Shown piece after piece: positions 1-14,566 of a DNA stretch of 64,000 nucleotides; within the stretch, counting starts at the first letter, position 1, and the number at the start of each line of letters is the position of its first letter. A model generated the notes under the pieces. The model saw only the letters and a program-made list of their open reading frames with translations. It had not been told where the DNA came from and ran no database searches. This DNA is from Archivesica marissinica (Eukaryota; Mollusca; Bivalvia; Venerida; Vesicomyidae), in contig CM026397.1 in NCBI GenBank assembly GCA_014843695.1, forward strand, positions 48,871,217-48,935,216, written 5' to 3'. The translations under genes were made by a program, and so were the position numbers.

Positions 1-1132
1 GGATGATGAAATGAAAGAGATGAAAATGAAATTAACTGATGAATTTAAGGAGCAAGAAAAGCAGCATCACATAGAATTTGAAGACATGAAAAGTGGATTA
101 TTAATTGAAATCAAAGAATTAACACAGAAACATGAACTAGAATTAGAGGTAGAAATTGATAAAACGAAGTCAGATTGCTTAGTGATGGTAACTAGTTTAG
201 AGAAGACAGTGGAAGAGAAAGATACTGTAATAAGTGAAACAGAATGTGCAATAAAGACTTTAGAAAAAGAAAAGATTAATCTCGAAGAATATCTAATGGA
301 TAGATTCCAGGTCGAGAAAGAGCAAATCTGTGATATCTTAGGAATAGAGTATGAACAGAAACTGGAACAGGCTGTAAAAGAGCAGGATGAGAAAGTTGAA
401 CTGATGAAACATTCTGTCATTTCAGAATTAACTGTGAAATATGAAAGAGAGACACTGCAAAAATTAGATGAATTGAAGCAGAGTTTAATGATTGAAAAAG
501 AGCAAGCAGTAGAACTGACCCAGAGTATGTTGACTACAGAACACTCAAAAGCTGCAGATGAAATAAGACACAAGTTAATGGACGAAAATTCCAAAGAGTT
601 GAACAAGTATAAGAATGAGTTGGAAATTAAATTTCAACAAGATTTAGAAATGAAAAGTGCAGAGTTCAATAAAGCAAAGGAAGAGCTAGTTAGTGAATTA
701 AGCATGTTTAAGAATAGGGATTATTCTACATCTGAAACACAGACTTCTGTGTTTAATACCACTGATAATGATGCTCAAACTAATCCTATCCCAGTTCAGC
801 TCGATTCTCATGCACAGACTGAAATCTGTGATCAAATTACAATCATGGTGCAAACGGAGAACAGTGACCAAAAGCACCATGCAATACAGACAGATTCTAC
901 CGTAACTAAAAGCTCAACAATACAAACTGAACAGGCACAACTGGTGGAATATTCAATGCAGACTGATGAAAAACAATTTTATGATATGACTGTACAAACA
1001 GAATTCTGTGATACTGACTGTGAAGGATACAAGTGTAAGACAGAGGTTCTTGTAGACCAAGCATCAGCAAGTGAAAGTGAGACTGAGATAGAGGACAGGA
1101 AGGAAGATGCATACGTGATTCATCTAGAAAAG
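1..1132 (+). CDS. RB1CC1: RB1CC1 large coiled-coil exon with QT-motif array
   Basis: The reading frame is open from base 2 and ends at an AAAAG/GTGAGA donor in phase 0. The first 240 residues are Glu/Lys/Leu-rich with heptad-like spacing, typical of FIP200 coiled coil. From about base 725 the composition changes to Ser/Thr/Gln/Asp-rich, with eight Q-T motifs. The segment DRKEDAYVIHLEK then leads back to coiled coil in the next exon. The exon probably continues left of the window. Confidence 0.9.
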
Positions 1133-4100
1133 GTGAGAAATTCATTCTCTACAATTGGACTATGACCAGTTTGTCTTTCTAACAGTCTTTCAGATGGGAC
1201 TTTAAACTGAGGTCTTGTGTCGGTGCTGTACACCGTGCACGTAAAAGAACCAGAGGAGACTCTAGCATGGGTCTCTGTCTGCATCATTGCACTATCCCCC
1301 AACAATCTAAAATGACTAATCTCTTCAGGAAGCGTTGCTCATATGGGCAACCGGTAGACGATAAATAAATGTAAAACACACACCTGTCTTTCTAAATGAA
1401 TTTATCTTTCTGTTTTATCAGTACAACATATTTAAGAGGTTCATTTCAGCATGATTCGTTTACTGAATTGTGGCCAGATCTGAAACTGTTTGTTACCACT
1501 CATTGCAAGGCTGAAGCTGTATTCTCTTAATAATGAGAAATATATTGTACATGTATATGAAAAAAATCCAACTTTCTCACAAAGTTCAAAATAGCTTAGA
1601 TCGACAATTCTCCAGCTGTTATTGGTGGAGGGTGAACCCCCGAGCAGCATTACAGGCATTGATTGACACCTGGGTAGCAGTCATTTGTGAAAAATGGACA
1701 GACTGAAACCCAGGCTACTCTTGGATGAGCTAGATTCACTTTGTCTTGCCTTTGGACATCACCACCGTGCTTCTTGCACGGCTCAAGCTTACTAATGGAA
1801 TAAATCGTGGGTTACTAATTTCCAATGGCGCCAATTGCGACAAAAAAAAAAATACTGGCACTAAATGTTTTGAATTGGCGAAAATATTTTTTTAAACACA
1901 TGTTTTTTGGCTCAACATGTTTTGTTAAATACATGGCTTCAAATATTGATCTGTGAACTATGGCTCTTAGTTGTCTCCATGGTTTTCAAATTGGCTCCAT
2001 TTTTTTTCAATTTGCGACAGAAGTGGCGCAGACATAAATTCAGACAGAGGGAACCCTGCATGTCAGCTGCATATCATTATTTTGTATCGATTATGATTTC
2101 AGAAACTTGCCAAGCTAGAGGAAGAGCATGACGGAGAGATCAATAGACTGGTGACTCTGATAGAGAAAGAGAAAGAGGATTCTCTACAACTGAAGACCAG
2201 TCTAACTTCTATGACCGGTGATAAACAGGTACATTTCTTTACATACAGTAAAACCCCTATAATAAGGCCACCTATAGGACTTCCAAAAAGTGGTCTTATT
2301 AGCGGGGTGGTCTCTTTATCGAGTTTGGTCAAGAAGAAGGTGGTCTGGTTATCGATGTCAACGACCATTGACATATATAGTGAAATATTCCGTTCTGAAA
2401 AAAATCGTTCGCAATAGCGGGTGGTCTCGAAATCGGGGTGGTCGCATAGAGGGTTTTTACTGTACATGAAAACCATTTATTAGATCCCAATAGATCCCAT
2501 TGGGGACACCCCTCCTCCTACAGGGGGACATTTAGAATACAGTCAAACCTGTGTTAGTGGTGTTAAGCAGCCAACCTGCATTCAGCAGCCAGTTTTCACA
2601 TTCCCAATATGTTGTTAGTATACATTTGACCTCTATTAAGCAGCCAACCTGTGCTAAGCAGCCGTTTTCTGTAATTCCCTTGACTGTATTTAGTTGGAGC
2701 AAAGCTGAAATATAGAAATCTATCAGTGAATTAAAATGTGTTATTTCACTACCTTACACTTATTGTTCCCTGCCACTGCAGTTTAATTATTGTCTACATG
2801 TATGTAAACACTTATTGTTCCCTGCCACTGCAGTTTAATTATTGTCTACATGTATGTAAACACTTATTGTTCCCTGCCACTGCAGTTTAATTATTGTCTA
2901 TGTAAATGTTTATTGTTCCCAGCCACTGCAGTTTAATTATTGTCTATGTAAATGCTTTCTGTCTCAATGCGAGAGTGACGTCATCAAAACGCGACAGTCT
3001 AGCACTATTTAGTGATTGGTAGCATATTTTCCTATCATACAAACACTATCCAGCTTAAAATAAAAAAGAAATTTGATCCCTTAACCTTTCCTTCATAGAG
3101 ATTTATGTTAATATACTATTATATCTCCATACAAACGACAGCCATTTAGCTATCATACAGTGGATAAGTAGTCGCCATATCTATCCCACCTCCATAGATA
3201 TTACTGGGACTACATAGAGATTTAGGTTAATATACTATTATATCTCCATACAAACGACAGCCATTTAGCTATCATACAGTGTATAAGTAGTCGCCATATC
3301 TATCCCACCTCCATAGATATTACTGGGACTTCATAGAGATTTAGGTTAATATACTATTATATCTCCATACAAATGACAGCCATTTAGCTATCATGCTGTG
3401 GATAAGTAGTCGCCATATCTATCCCACCTCCATAGATATTACTGAGACATCATGACATTCTGGCCTTTTATTATGAACATTGGTTTGGCTACTACAGTGT
3501 CAATGTATGTTGTATTGTTATGGCGTCAAGAGGTGTTTCTATGAGGGAAAGGGTTAATGTATGTCGTATTGGTAATGGCGTCAAGAGGTGTTTCTATGAG
3601 GGAAAGGGTTAATGTATGTCGTATTGGTAATGGCGTCAAGAGGTGCTTCCATGAGGGAAAGGGTTAATGTATGTCGTATTGGTAATGGCGTCAAGAGGTG
3701 CTTCTATGAGGGAAAGTGTTAATGTATGTCGTATTGGTAATGGCGTCAAGAGGTGCTTCTATGAGGGAAAGGGTTAATGTATGTCGTATTGGTAATGGCG
3801 TCAAGAGGTGCTTCCATGAGGGAAAGGGTTAATGTATGTCGTATTGGTATGGCGTCAAGAGGTGCTTCTATGAGGGAAAGGTTAATGTATGTCGTATTGG
3901 TAATGGCGTCAAGAGGTGCTTCTATGAGGGAAAGGGTTAATGTATGTCGTATTGGTAATGGCGTCAAGAGGTGCTTCTATGAGGAAAAGGGTTAATGTAT
4001 GTCGTATTGGTAATGGTGTCAAGAGGTGCTTCTATGAGGGAAAGGGTTAATGTATGTCGTATTGGTAATGGCATTAAGAGGTGCTTCTATGAGGGAAAGG

Positions 4101-7100
4101 GTTAATGTATGTCGTATTGGTAATGGTGTCAAAGAGGTGCTTCTATGAGGGAAAAGGTTAATGTATGTCGTATTGGTAATGGTGTCAATAGGTGCTTCTA
4201 TGAGGGAAAGGGTTAATGTATGTCGTATTGGTAATGGTGTCAAGAGGTGCTTCCATGAGGGAAAGGGTTAATGTATGTCGTATTGGTAATGGTGTCAATA
4301 GGTGCTTCTATGAGGGAAAGGGTTAATGTATGTCATATTGGTAATGGCGTCAAGAGGTGCTTCTATGAGGGAAAGGGTTAAGCGTAAGATTGAATTCTAT
4401 TTCAGTCATGATAATACTGCTTTCAATGTTGATGCACCGTTAAACCAATAGTCACTCACTCATTGTTCCTTCGGTAAACTGAAACTTTTACTGAAAATCT
4501 CTATACTATTTCTGTGCATTTATTGACATATGACACATTGCATATTATCGAGCGTCTAACAATATGTTATGCAGTCACTGAATGCAACCGGATACCACCA
4601 AGTTCGATGTAAATTGGACAATGCCAATGTAATAAGCTGTATTCACACCAAGTTCAATGTAAATTGGACAATGCCAATGTAATAAGCTGTATTCACACCA
4701 CGTTCAATGTAAATTGGACAATGCCAATGTAATAAGCTGTATTCACACCAAGTGCAATGTAAATTGGACAATGCCAATGTAATAAGCTGTATTCAAACCA
4801 ATTTCAATGTAAATTGGACAATGCCAATGTAATAAGCTGTATTCATTGTTCTCACCAATGCAACCCTGTTGCAATCCTCGGACTGGGAAGTATGTGAGAT
4901 GGTATGGTTGTTGCCAGATATGACCGCATATGCTTTCATCCCACGCCAACGAGAGTGAATAATATAAGATGTTAAAGTTTGTTTAGAAATTGTTGTAAAA
5001 TGAATAAAGTTTATACTTTTAAACAATAGAAACAGTTCTTAGTCCATGTTAATAGAAGCCAATTTCACGAGGTGTAAAATACATGCGTGCACCTGTGAAT
5101 AGATGTCCCGTTGGAAAACGTTAGAATTTCACGAGGTGTAAAATACATGCATGTACCCGTGAATAGATGTCCGGTTGGAAAACGTTTGAATTTCACGAGG
5201 TGTAAAATACATGCGTGCACCCGTGAATAGATGTCCCGTTGGAAAACGTTAGAATTTCACGAGGTGTAAAATACATGCATGTACCCGTGAATAGATGTCC
5301 GGTTGGAAAACGTTTGAATTTCACGAGGTGTAAAATACATGCGTGTACCCGTGAATAGATGTCCCATTGGAAAACGTTAGAATTTCACGAGGTGTAAAAT
5401 ACATGCGTGTACCCGTGAATAGATGTCCCGTTGGAAAACGTTAGAATTTCATGAGGTGTAAAATACATGCGTGTACCCGTGAATAGATGTCCGGATGGTA
5501 AACGTTAGAATTTGATGTGAAATATTTATCGAATATTCGAATAGTCAATACTATTTGAATATTCGAATGTCATTTAGCTATTCGGTCCCATCCCTACTTT
5601 TAATGTAAATTGGACATTTCAGACCAAGTTCAATGAGGCAGTGAACCGTGTGAGCAAGGAGAAAGATCGTGTTATAGAAGATTTAAAAACAAAGGAGAAA
5701 CGGGTGGTGGACGAGATCTGCAAGTGCAAAGGTAATAATCATAGCGCGCAGTGGTAGCTCATTTGCTTCAGGTGCGAAAGGCCCAGAGTTTGAGCCCCGC
5801 TGGAGCCATTACGATTGTGCCCTTAGGCAAGTCATTTAGCTTTTAGCTTTCAGTTCAATCCACATATCACGATATAAATGTATGTTTTTGTATATTTCTC
5901 AATGTATATTACATGTAACTGATAAATAAATATGTTTAAACCAAATCATTTAAAATCCACATTTCCACTTCTCTTTCCCTCGTGGGGATGAATTCCATCA
6001 GGAATGAGGTCTCGAGAGTGATTAATGTAAGTGTGAGAACTTGTTTTGCAATCGAGCTAAAATAAATTTGTATAAACTAAGGGTAATAATTGGATGCATA
6101 TCATTTTTTTAAAATATCGAGCTTTGCAATGTTTGCACGGTCGCCGTTTGTAATGTTTCTATAAAATATACATATAGTATTTATTGTTCAACGTATGATA
6201 TGTTTAGATACATGGTTTGAGTAATATGTATTTTGAACTATTTTCAGAGGAAGTAGAAAGATTGAAAGATGAAAAAACTAAGGCTGAAGGCATTAAAGAA
6301 CGGGCTCTGAAGTTTCTGAAGGAAAAAGAGTCGAACCAACGCCATCTGGAGAGTGAGCTGGGCCTTGCACAGCAGCAAGTTCAACAATATCGGGACCAGC
6401 TGCAGAACTTCGCTTCGGACTCGCCAGACCCAACTGTAACCAAATCCACGCCATCTGTTGTGCAAATTAGGTATGCTACCTATGACCACTAAAACCATGG
6501 GAAGGGCTTTTTTTATACAAATTTATTTTAGCTCCATTGCGAAACAAGTTATTTCAACTTATATAAATCACTCTCGAGACCTCATTTCTGATGGAATCCA
6601 TCGCCACGAGGGAGAGAGAAGAGGCAACGTGGAATTTAAATGCCTTGCCTAAAGGCTCCAGTGGGGCTCGAACTCCGGACCTTTCACACCTGAAGCGAAC
6701 AGGCATCCACTGCGCTATCACAACAGGGCTTAATGTAATGTTTGTAGAACGTGTTGCCCAACCCATTTGCTTGTGTTATGTTGTATTATTATTGTGTAGC
6801 TATATGCATGTACATATAGGCAATGAAGAAATGTTAAACAAAACTAAAACCATAATGATTCAACAATTAACGTCACTACCAGTTGGACATATGAATATGA
6901 GCGACGGGCAGTTTACCTAACAACACATTTCCTGTGCAGGCTCCAGCGGTTAACCAGCAATTGGTGCACCAACCTCCATAAGAAACTGCAACTTTTTCAT
7001 AGAGACTGAGAGTCTGAGAGGGGCTCGAACCCGTGACCATCAGTGATGATAGGTATGATATACAAGTCAACGACCATAAACACTCGACCATGGAGGCGGA

Positions 7101-10100
7101 CAAAACTGTTATTACTATAATAAAACCTGTGATATATGTTGTAAAAATCTGGCCCCCCGAGGTTAAGAAACTTTTATCCAATCGCAAACTCAGTCTCCAA
7201 CTTTCTGATTGGTTGAGCCAAGACCAAATCTCAGATTTAACCAATCATATCACTTGAGCTCGTGTTTGAGATTTAAGAATGGTCCCCGCGAGGGGTTCGA
7301 CATCAAAGGAAGATAGATAGATAACCTCCAACCCCGGTAGGCATTTGGTACAGTTTTCTTGTTCATTTGTATATTCCAGTGACCCGGAAGAGCCCGGTTT
7401 GCATAAGAGGATCAAAGATCTGGAAGACGTAAGTTCCAATCAATTCTTAGATAGTGTCAAAGAAATTGATGCGATCTTGTGAACACTTGATCGTCTTCCA
7501 TGTTGTCCTTGTCTTGCCGTGTTTTACCACAGGTGTTGGAAGTGTCCACAGATTAACGTAACCTGCCCATTTAGGAGTGTGTGTGGACATTGATGATATG
7601 TAACAGGGCTCATTCTAGAGGGTGATTTGGGGTGGAATAGTCGCCCTAGGGACCCCACTTCTCCCTCTGGGGACCCCACCTCTCCATCTGGGGACCCCTC
7701 ATCTCCCCCTAGGGGCCCCACCTCTCCCCCTGGGGTCCACTTCTCCCTCTGGGGGCCCAACTTCTCCCTAAGAAAAAATAATATTAAAACAATTTTTTGA
7801 TACACTGGCTCATTATAAAGCACTCCTATTCAAATGTTGTATTTAACCCTTTCAACACCAAGTAACTGACATGGACTGATGCATGATATTTTTAGACCAA
7901 TAAATTAATAAGAACATTACATTTGGACCAGTTCATTTATCAAAGTGGATCATTTTGTCTAAAAATAGTAAACGACTCATGAGCCAGCTCATCTGGATCT
8001 ACACTTTTTGTAAGCCTATTGAGAGGTATGTGGTGTTGAAAGGGTTAATGGTCATGCTGTGCATTTTAACCATATTCTATTCCTAAGTTGGCGACCGTAA
8101 CCACTCGACCACGGAGACATTTGTTTTGTGTGATCTGTTGTGTGTTTTTATGTGTACACATTGTGAATGAAACATCTGTTGTTTGTGTATGTCTGTTGTT
8201 GCAATAATTGCCACCGTTACACGTGTTACAGGTTGTAAGACTGAGAGATGACGAAATATGTAAAATGCAGCAAAAAGTGGTAAGCTTTCTATTATTCATA
8301 TGTTTTATCAGCGTGTGTACAAATTCATTTTAGCTATAAATTTCCACATTGCCTCTTCTCTCTCCTTCATGGCGATGGATTCCATCAGGAATGAGGTCTC
8401 GAGAGTGATTAATATAAGTTGAAAGAACTTGTTTCGCAATCGAGCTAAAATTAATTGTATAATTTTTTTTTATAGCTCAATTGCGAAACAAGTTTTTACA
8501 ACATTAGTTTAATCGCTCACGACCCCTCATTCCTGATGGTATCCGTCGCCATGAAGGAGAGAGTCGTTGTAAGATGGGTACAGTATCTGCCGTGTTACTG
8601 AGAGATTGTGAGTTTGAGCCCTGTCAGAACCACGGTGGTGTTGTCCTTAGGCAATACACTTAAACCCACCTTGCCTCCCTATGGCGATGGGATTCCATCA
8701 GGAATGACGTCTCGAGTGCGATTAAACAATCAGGCTAAAATAAAATGTGTAAACTAAACTTAATCAGTATTGAAACTGAATGTTTGATTCAATTTTATTA
8801 AAAGTTGTTCACAAGCTATAAGTTTTTACGAAGAAACTACATTCTTTGTTGTCTCGTGGAACAGTTAGCCATCTGTTGGTGTTCCCTGCCATAGTTCCCT
8901 GCCAGTTAGCCATCTGTTGGTGTTCCCTGCCATAGTTCCCTGCCAGTTAGCCATCTGTTGGTGTTCCCTGCCATAGTTCCCTGCCAGTTAGCCATCTGTT
9001 GGTGTTCCCTGCCATAGTTCCCTGCCAGTTAGCCATCTGTTGGTGTTCCCTGCCACAGTTCCCTGCCAGTTAGCCATCTGTTGGTGTTCCCTGCCATAGT
9101 TCCCTGCCAGTTAGCCATCTGTTGGTGTTCCCTGCCATAGTTCCCTGCCAGTTAGCCATCTGTTGGTGTTCCCTGCCATATTGGCCACTTAGTCATCTGT
9201 CTTTATTACCCATCATAATTCATTATACAAGATACAAATAGTAGAACTAATTTGTCACCTAGACAGTAGTAGTAGTTAACCCGTTCAACACTACCGACCT
9301 CTAAAAAGTGTAGATCCAGATGAGCCAGCTCGTGACCAGCCATCTCATCAGGATCTGCACTTTTTGCCACTTAATATTACTATTTTTAGACAAAATGACC
9401 CAATTTGATAAATGAACTGGTCCAAATGTAATATTCTTATTAATATCATGCACCAGACCAGTCTGTGTCAGTTACTTTGTTTTGAATGGGTTAAAAAACA
9501 TTTATAAATATTTATATGGAAATTTGATGGTATAATGTGAACTTGGTGTGTATAAATAAATATTGATGGTAGATACAAATTTATGCCTGACTTCTGCAAA
9601 TACTTGTATGCAGTACAGCTTTATACCCCCCCTCCCATCCCAAACACCTGACCACACACATGTAACATAAAATTGTATTGGCAATGTTTGTATAATAAGT
9701 ACAAATATTATTGGTAATCTTGCAATGTAACATATACAGATGCTATGTTTATTAATCCCGCAGATGGAACTCTCAATGTCAGCCAGTACCAGATCCTTAG
9801 TCCAAGACAAGGTCTCCATAACAAGGTAGGAATACTCTTTAAGTTTGAAAATGTGTGCTTCTCACGTTTTTGCAAAGCTACACAGACTGGTATTATGTCA
9901 TGTTAGACTAAGATACACTTAGCATGTATCCATACTGTTCCTGTCTCCAGCTACAGGGATCATTCTAGAGGGCGATGTGGGCGAAATTGTTGCCCTAGGG
10001 ATCCTGACTTCGCCCTCTGGGGGCCTCACTTCTCCCTAAAAAACAAATTATTTTTTGGTTTATACGATTTTCAAACAAAATGTTGTCTAGTAAGATACAC

Positions 10101-13100
10101 TGGCCCATTATAAAGCACTCCTATTCAAAGGTTGTATTTAATGATTGTACTGTGCATTTTAACCCTATTTTGCAGAAGTATATTAAAGAACACCATTTAA
10201 GGAAGCGATCACGCGCTTTCTCACTTCTCCCAAACAAAAATTCTGACCTAGAATGAACCCTGCAGCTAGCTTGAACCCTGCATCTAGCTTGAGCCCTGCA
10301 TGAAGAAATGGCAGATCAGGGAGACTGTTTCACCACCTAGCTTGAGCCCTGTATTTGATCAATTCATTAATTAGGGTGTATGTAATCGAGTTACCCAGTA
10401 TATTCACAAGACATTAGTGTAAGTTGTTAGCGATAGTTTGCAATAGCAATGAGAAACAGCTCTAATTTTCTATTACCTCCCTTGGCAGATAAAGTTTGAT
10501 TTATTCCAAAATGTAAATAGGTCATTTTAGTTAGAATCCTTGGTTTTTACCGTTGTTCCCTATCCAGATGTTGCAGTATCGTGTTAATTAACTGATAACA
10601 TTGTTTTTTCAAATAAGTACTTACTCATTGCATATACTGTAGGAGATCTGTCGAGATATAGTAATTTAATAATAATATAAAGCGATAGTGGAATAAAAAA
10701 TTGCTAGCATGTTGTGCAAAGGAAACAACGATAAAAACAGAGGAAAACACTTGATATGACCTATAAACTTTTAGGGAGTATCCAGGGGAAGTAACTGACC
10801 GATGCAAATTCATCTCAAATTTGTCATGGGCCTGCCTAAAAACAGTAGAGCAATTTTGAGTGCTGGTGTTGTCAATGCTTCCATGGCAACGAATTTATAT
10901 AATGTTTGGAGATTGAAATTATGGAGATATAAAAAATAACATTTTTGGCGAATATTTGTATTGATTTAACGTAATTTAATGTAACGGGTTCGATCCTCGG
11001 ACTGGGAAGTATGTGAGATGGTACGATGTTCGCCAGATCGGACAAGTGGGTTTTCTCCGGGTACTTTTCATCCGCATCAACGAGAGTGATTAATATAAGT
11101 TGTTAAAACTTGCTTCGCAATCGTTGTAAAAGAAATAAAGTTTATAAAAACAAAAATAAGACATCTATTTTACTGTACTGTACACGTTTTTCATCATTTG
11201 TGTGTGTTTTACGTTTATTTATCGTCGCTACCGGTTGCCCATATGAGCGACGCCTCCTGAAGAGATTAGTTATTTTAGATTTTGGAGGATAGTGCATGAT
11301 ACAGACAGAGACCCATTCCAGAATATCGTCTGGTTCTTTTACATGCACGGTGTAAAGCACCGACACGAGACCTCGGTTTAACGTCCCATCTGAAAGACTG
11401 TTAATTTTATTAGGGTCAGATGGGGGATCGAACCTGCGATCCCTGGATTACCAGTCCAGCGTGTTACCACTGGACTACAAATCCGTCTGTAACTATTCAT
11501 CATCCAGGTAAATATGGATATTTAAATGTTTGTATCTGTGGTGTCAATCCAGGGGAAATCTCCCATGCGGAAAAAAGACGTATCCACTGTGATTTTCCAC
11601 TATGAGATCAATGTGCCTCCCGGTGGTAGAGTGGCAGTAGAAAAGTCAGTGAGACTGCACACTGAAACAAATAAATATCTATGTGATTTTTCAGTTGCCA
11701 TGTCGGGGATCTTGTGTTGCTGTGCCTCGATGAACGGTTAGACCAGTACGTAGTTTTCACAGTCGGTACAACGTTACACTTCCTACATACAGAATGCCTG
11801 TCACCTTTGGGACTCAAATCAGGTATGTCCTACACTAAGTAATAAATATCTGTGTGAGAATGTTACGTTTATAAATACATCTTCCATTGTGTAGTTACAA
11901 GTCGACGGTATTAAATATCTAAATGAAAATCGTCTTGGTTTAACCCTTTCCTTCATAGAGATTTAGGTTAATATACTATTATATATCCATACAAACGACA
12001 GTCATTTAACCCTTTCCTTCATAGAGATTTAGGTTAATATACTATTATATATCCATACAAACGACAGCCATTTAACCCTTTGCTTCATAGAGATTTAGGT
12101 TAATATACTATTATATATCCATACAAACGACAGCCATTTAACCCTTTGCTTCATAGAGATTTAGGTTAATATACTATTATATCTTCATACAAATGACAGT
12201 TATTTATATATCATGCAGTGTATAAGTAGTCTCCATATCTATCCCACCTCCATAGATATTACTGGGACTATATGAGATTCTGGCCTTATTATGAACATTG
12301 GTTTGACTACTACATTGTCAATGTATGTCGTATTGGTAATGGTGTCAAGAGGTGCTTCTATGAGGGAAAGGGTTAAGTTTTGCCTGCAAAGTACATATCC
12401 CGGAACAGTAAGCACCTTGATGTGGCAGCACCTAACATACATAATCCTGCAGCATCCGGATTTCCAAATAGTGTCCGCAATATCCTGCACCGTGCCGTAA
12501 AAGGATCTCTTTCAGAACCCAAATCGACTCCTTAACCCATTTCATTCTGGATACATTTAAAGGCTTTTGCAAACAACATAGATCCAGATCAGCCGCAGCG
12601 TGACGCTGCATGCCGATCAGGATCTATGTTGTTTGCTACATAGCCAAGTGTCTTAGCAAGATCATCTGAATAGCAAACAGCTATTCATTAAATAATCCAT
12701 TACCATCCTGATCAGACGGAACGTTCCGTGGCTGCTACTCTGACTCTATGTTCTTTGTAAATACTGTTTGAACGGCGTTGACCTAGGACCCAATGTCCAG
12801 ATCTTCCCTGTATATCTACAGAAATGGAAATTTCCCATCAAAATGTTGTTATACGAACATGAATGTGCTCAGTATACAATTAATACATATATCTATGATA
12901 CTACCTTCATGTACTATAGTAGTCGTACTGTGCTTTGTAGTCGGGTATATATGTATGTAGCACACGATTTTGGCACCATTCTCATACCAAGGCATCGATT
13001 CAATGCGGTAATGGATTATTTAATGAAAACTATGGTCGGCTTCATTGTGTGTTTTACGTTTATTTATCGTCGCTACTCGGTTGTCCATATGAGCGACGCC

Positions 13101-14522
13101 TCCTGAAGAGATTAGTCATTTTAGATTTTTGGAGGAGAGTGCAATGATACAGACAGAGACCCATTCCAGAGCCTCCACTGGTTCTTTTACGTGCACATTG
13201 TACAGCACCGACACAAGACCTCGGTTTAAAGTACCATCCCGTCGGCTTCAAAAGTTTACATGCAAGTTGTTATCAAGTCCATATCTCAGTATGCACTGCA
13301 TGTATCATAGACTTTATCTAAGATACAGGATTGCTATAAATTTGCAGTCATCATTTCGATCCAGACTTGACCTGGAATCGAAGAGAAAATATTGGATGGA
13401 TTTATTTTTTTATATTGTATATTTGTATTTCAGAAACTGGTGAAATTAAGAAGCAGTGGCTGATTGCAGAAGTTATAGATAAAGAATATTGTCAAGCCAA
13501 AAAGGTATTGTTTTATTCTTGATTTAAGAAAGTGTTTAAAAAAGCATTACCCAAACCTATATTTGTGGCTGAAGACCTGACCAAACTAAATTATCAAATA
13601 TTAATGGCCGTAAGATACAAAATGCCAGATGAAATTGAATACAGCTGGTTCAAAAATGGAAATGTACTTTACAAAAACAAAACGGGTACGGTACATCGTG
13701 TACAATGCCGGGAATTTAACCACTGGCTGGATATGGCATGGCCAGAACCCGCATCTAGAACATACCAATAAATATCACAAGTGACGAAGCATAAGTGATA
13801 GTACCTTTAAATCCATTTCATTCATTTAAATGACCAAGTTAGCTGGGACAATTGACTCAATGCAGGCTATTTATAGAATATGTGTTCATCAATGATAATA
13901 ACATACATATATTGCACCACCATAATTCTAATTGAGTACTATAAAAATATTTAGTAATAGAAAAATATAGATAGCCATACATCTTTAGCATGTACGAAAG
14001 TCATATGCATGTGTATATGCTTGATAGCTCTACTTGCATAGTACTTAAACAAATGATCAATACAATTCATGTGTATGGGGGGTAGCATGTATGCGTGATA
14101 TCGGGGATGCTGTCTCTTTTCTGGCAGGGGGGTTGGGGGATATTTAATTGATGAACTATTTCAGCAATATATATATTTCGTTTTTCGATTTCGTCTGTTG
14201 GGCGGAGGGTCGGTGTTTTTGATGTCACGCATGCATGAGACTTTTTATACACAGGAACTCTAACTACAGTTTACATGAAGGAACGCATATAAGTTGTTAA
14301 AAATTTTATGTTTGCACAATGACCAAAATCTGCAATGACATACACAATGTTGTAATTGAAGCTATATCCAACCTGTAATCAACTGCATGTCTTGGATAAG
14401 CTGACATAAACCATAGTTAACATTTATTACTTATTAGATATAGTTAACATTGATCTGGAATTGTGCATAACTATGGATTTTGAACTTCTACCTGTTCCTA
14501 CACACCTTACAGTTGAACTATA

Positions 14523-14566
<44 letters not shown>

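Noticed and set aside
67..606. 179-codon minus-strand ORF
   Set aside because: Antisense shadow of the RB1CC1 coiled-coil exon.
11553..11644. Possible RB1CC1 exon reading KSPMRKKDVSTV to GRVAVEN just before the Claw exon
   Set aside because: It needs a 50-bp intron and a poor donor, and does not fit the phase left by the strong donor at 9825. Joining 9825 directly to 11695 gives a gap-free match to the known Claw start.
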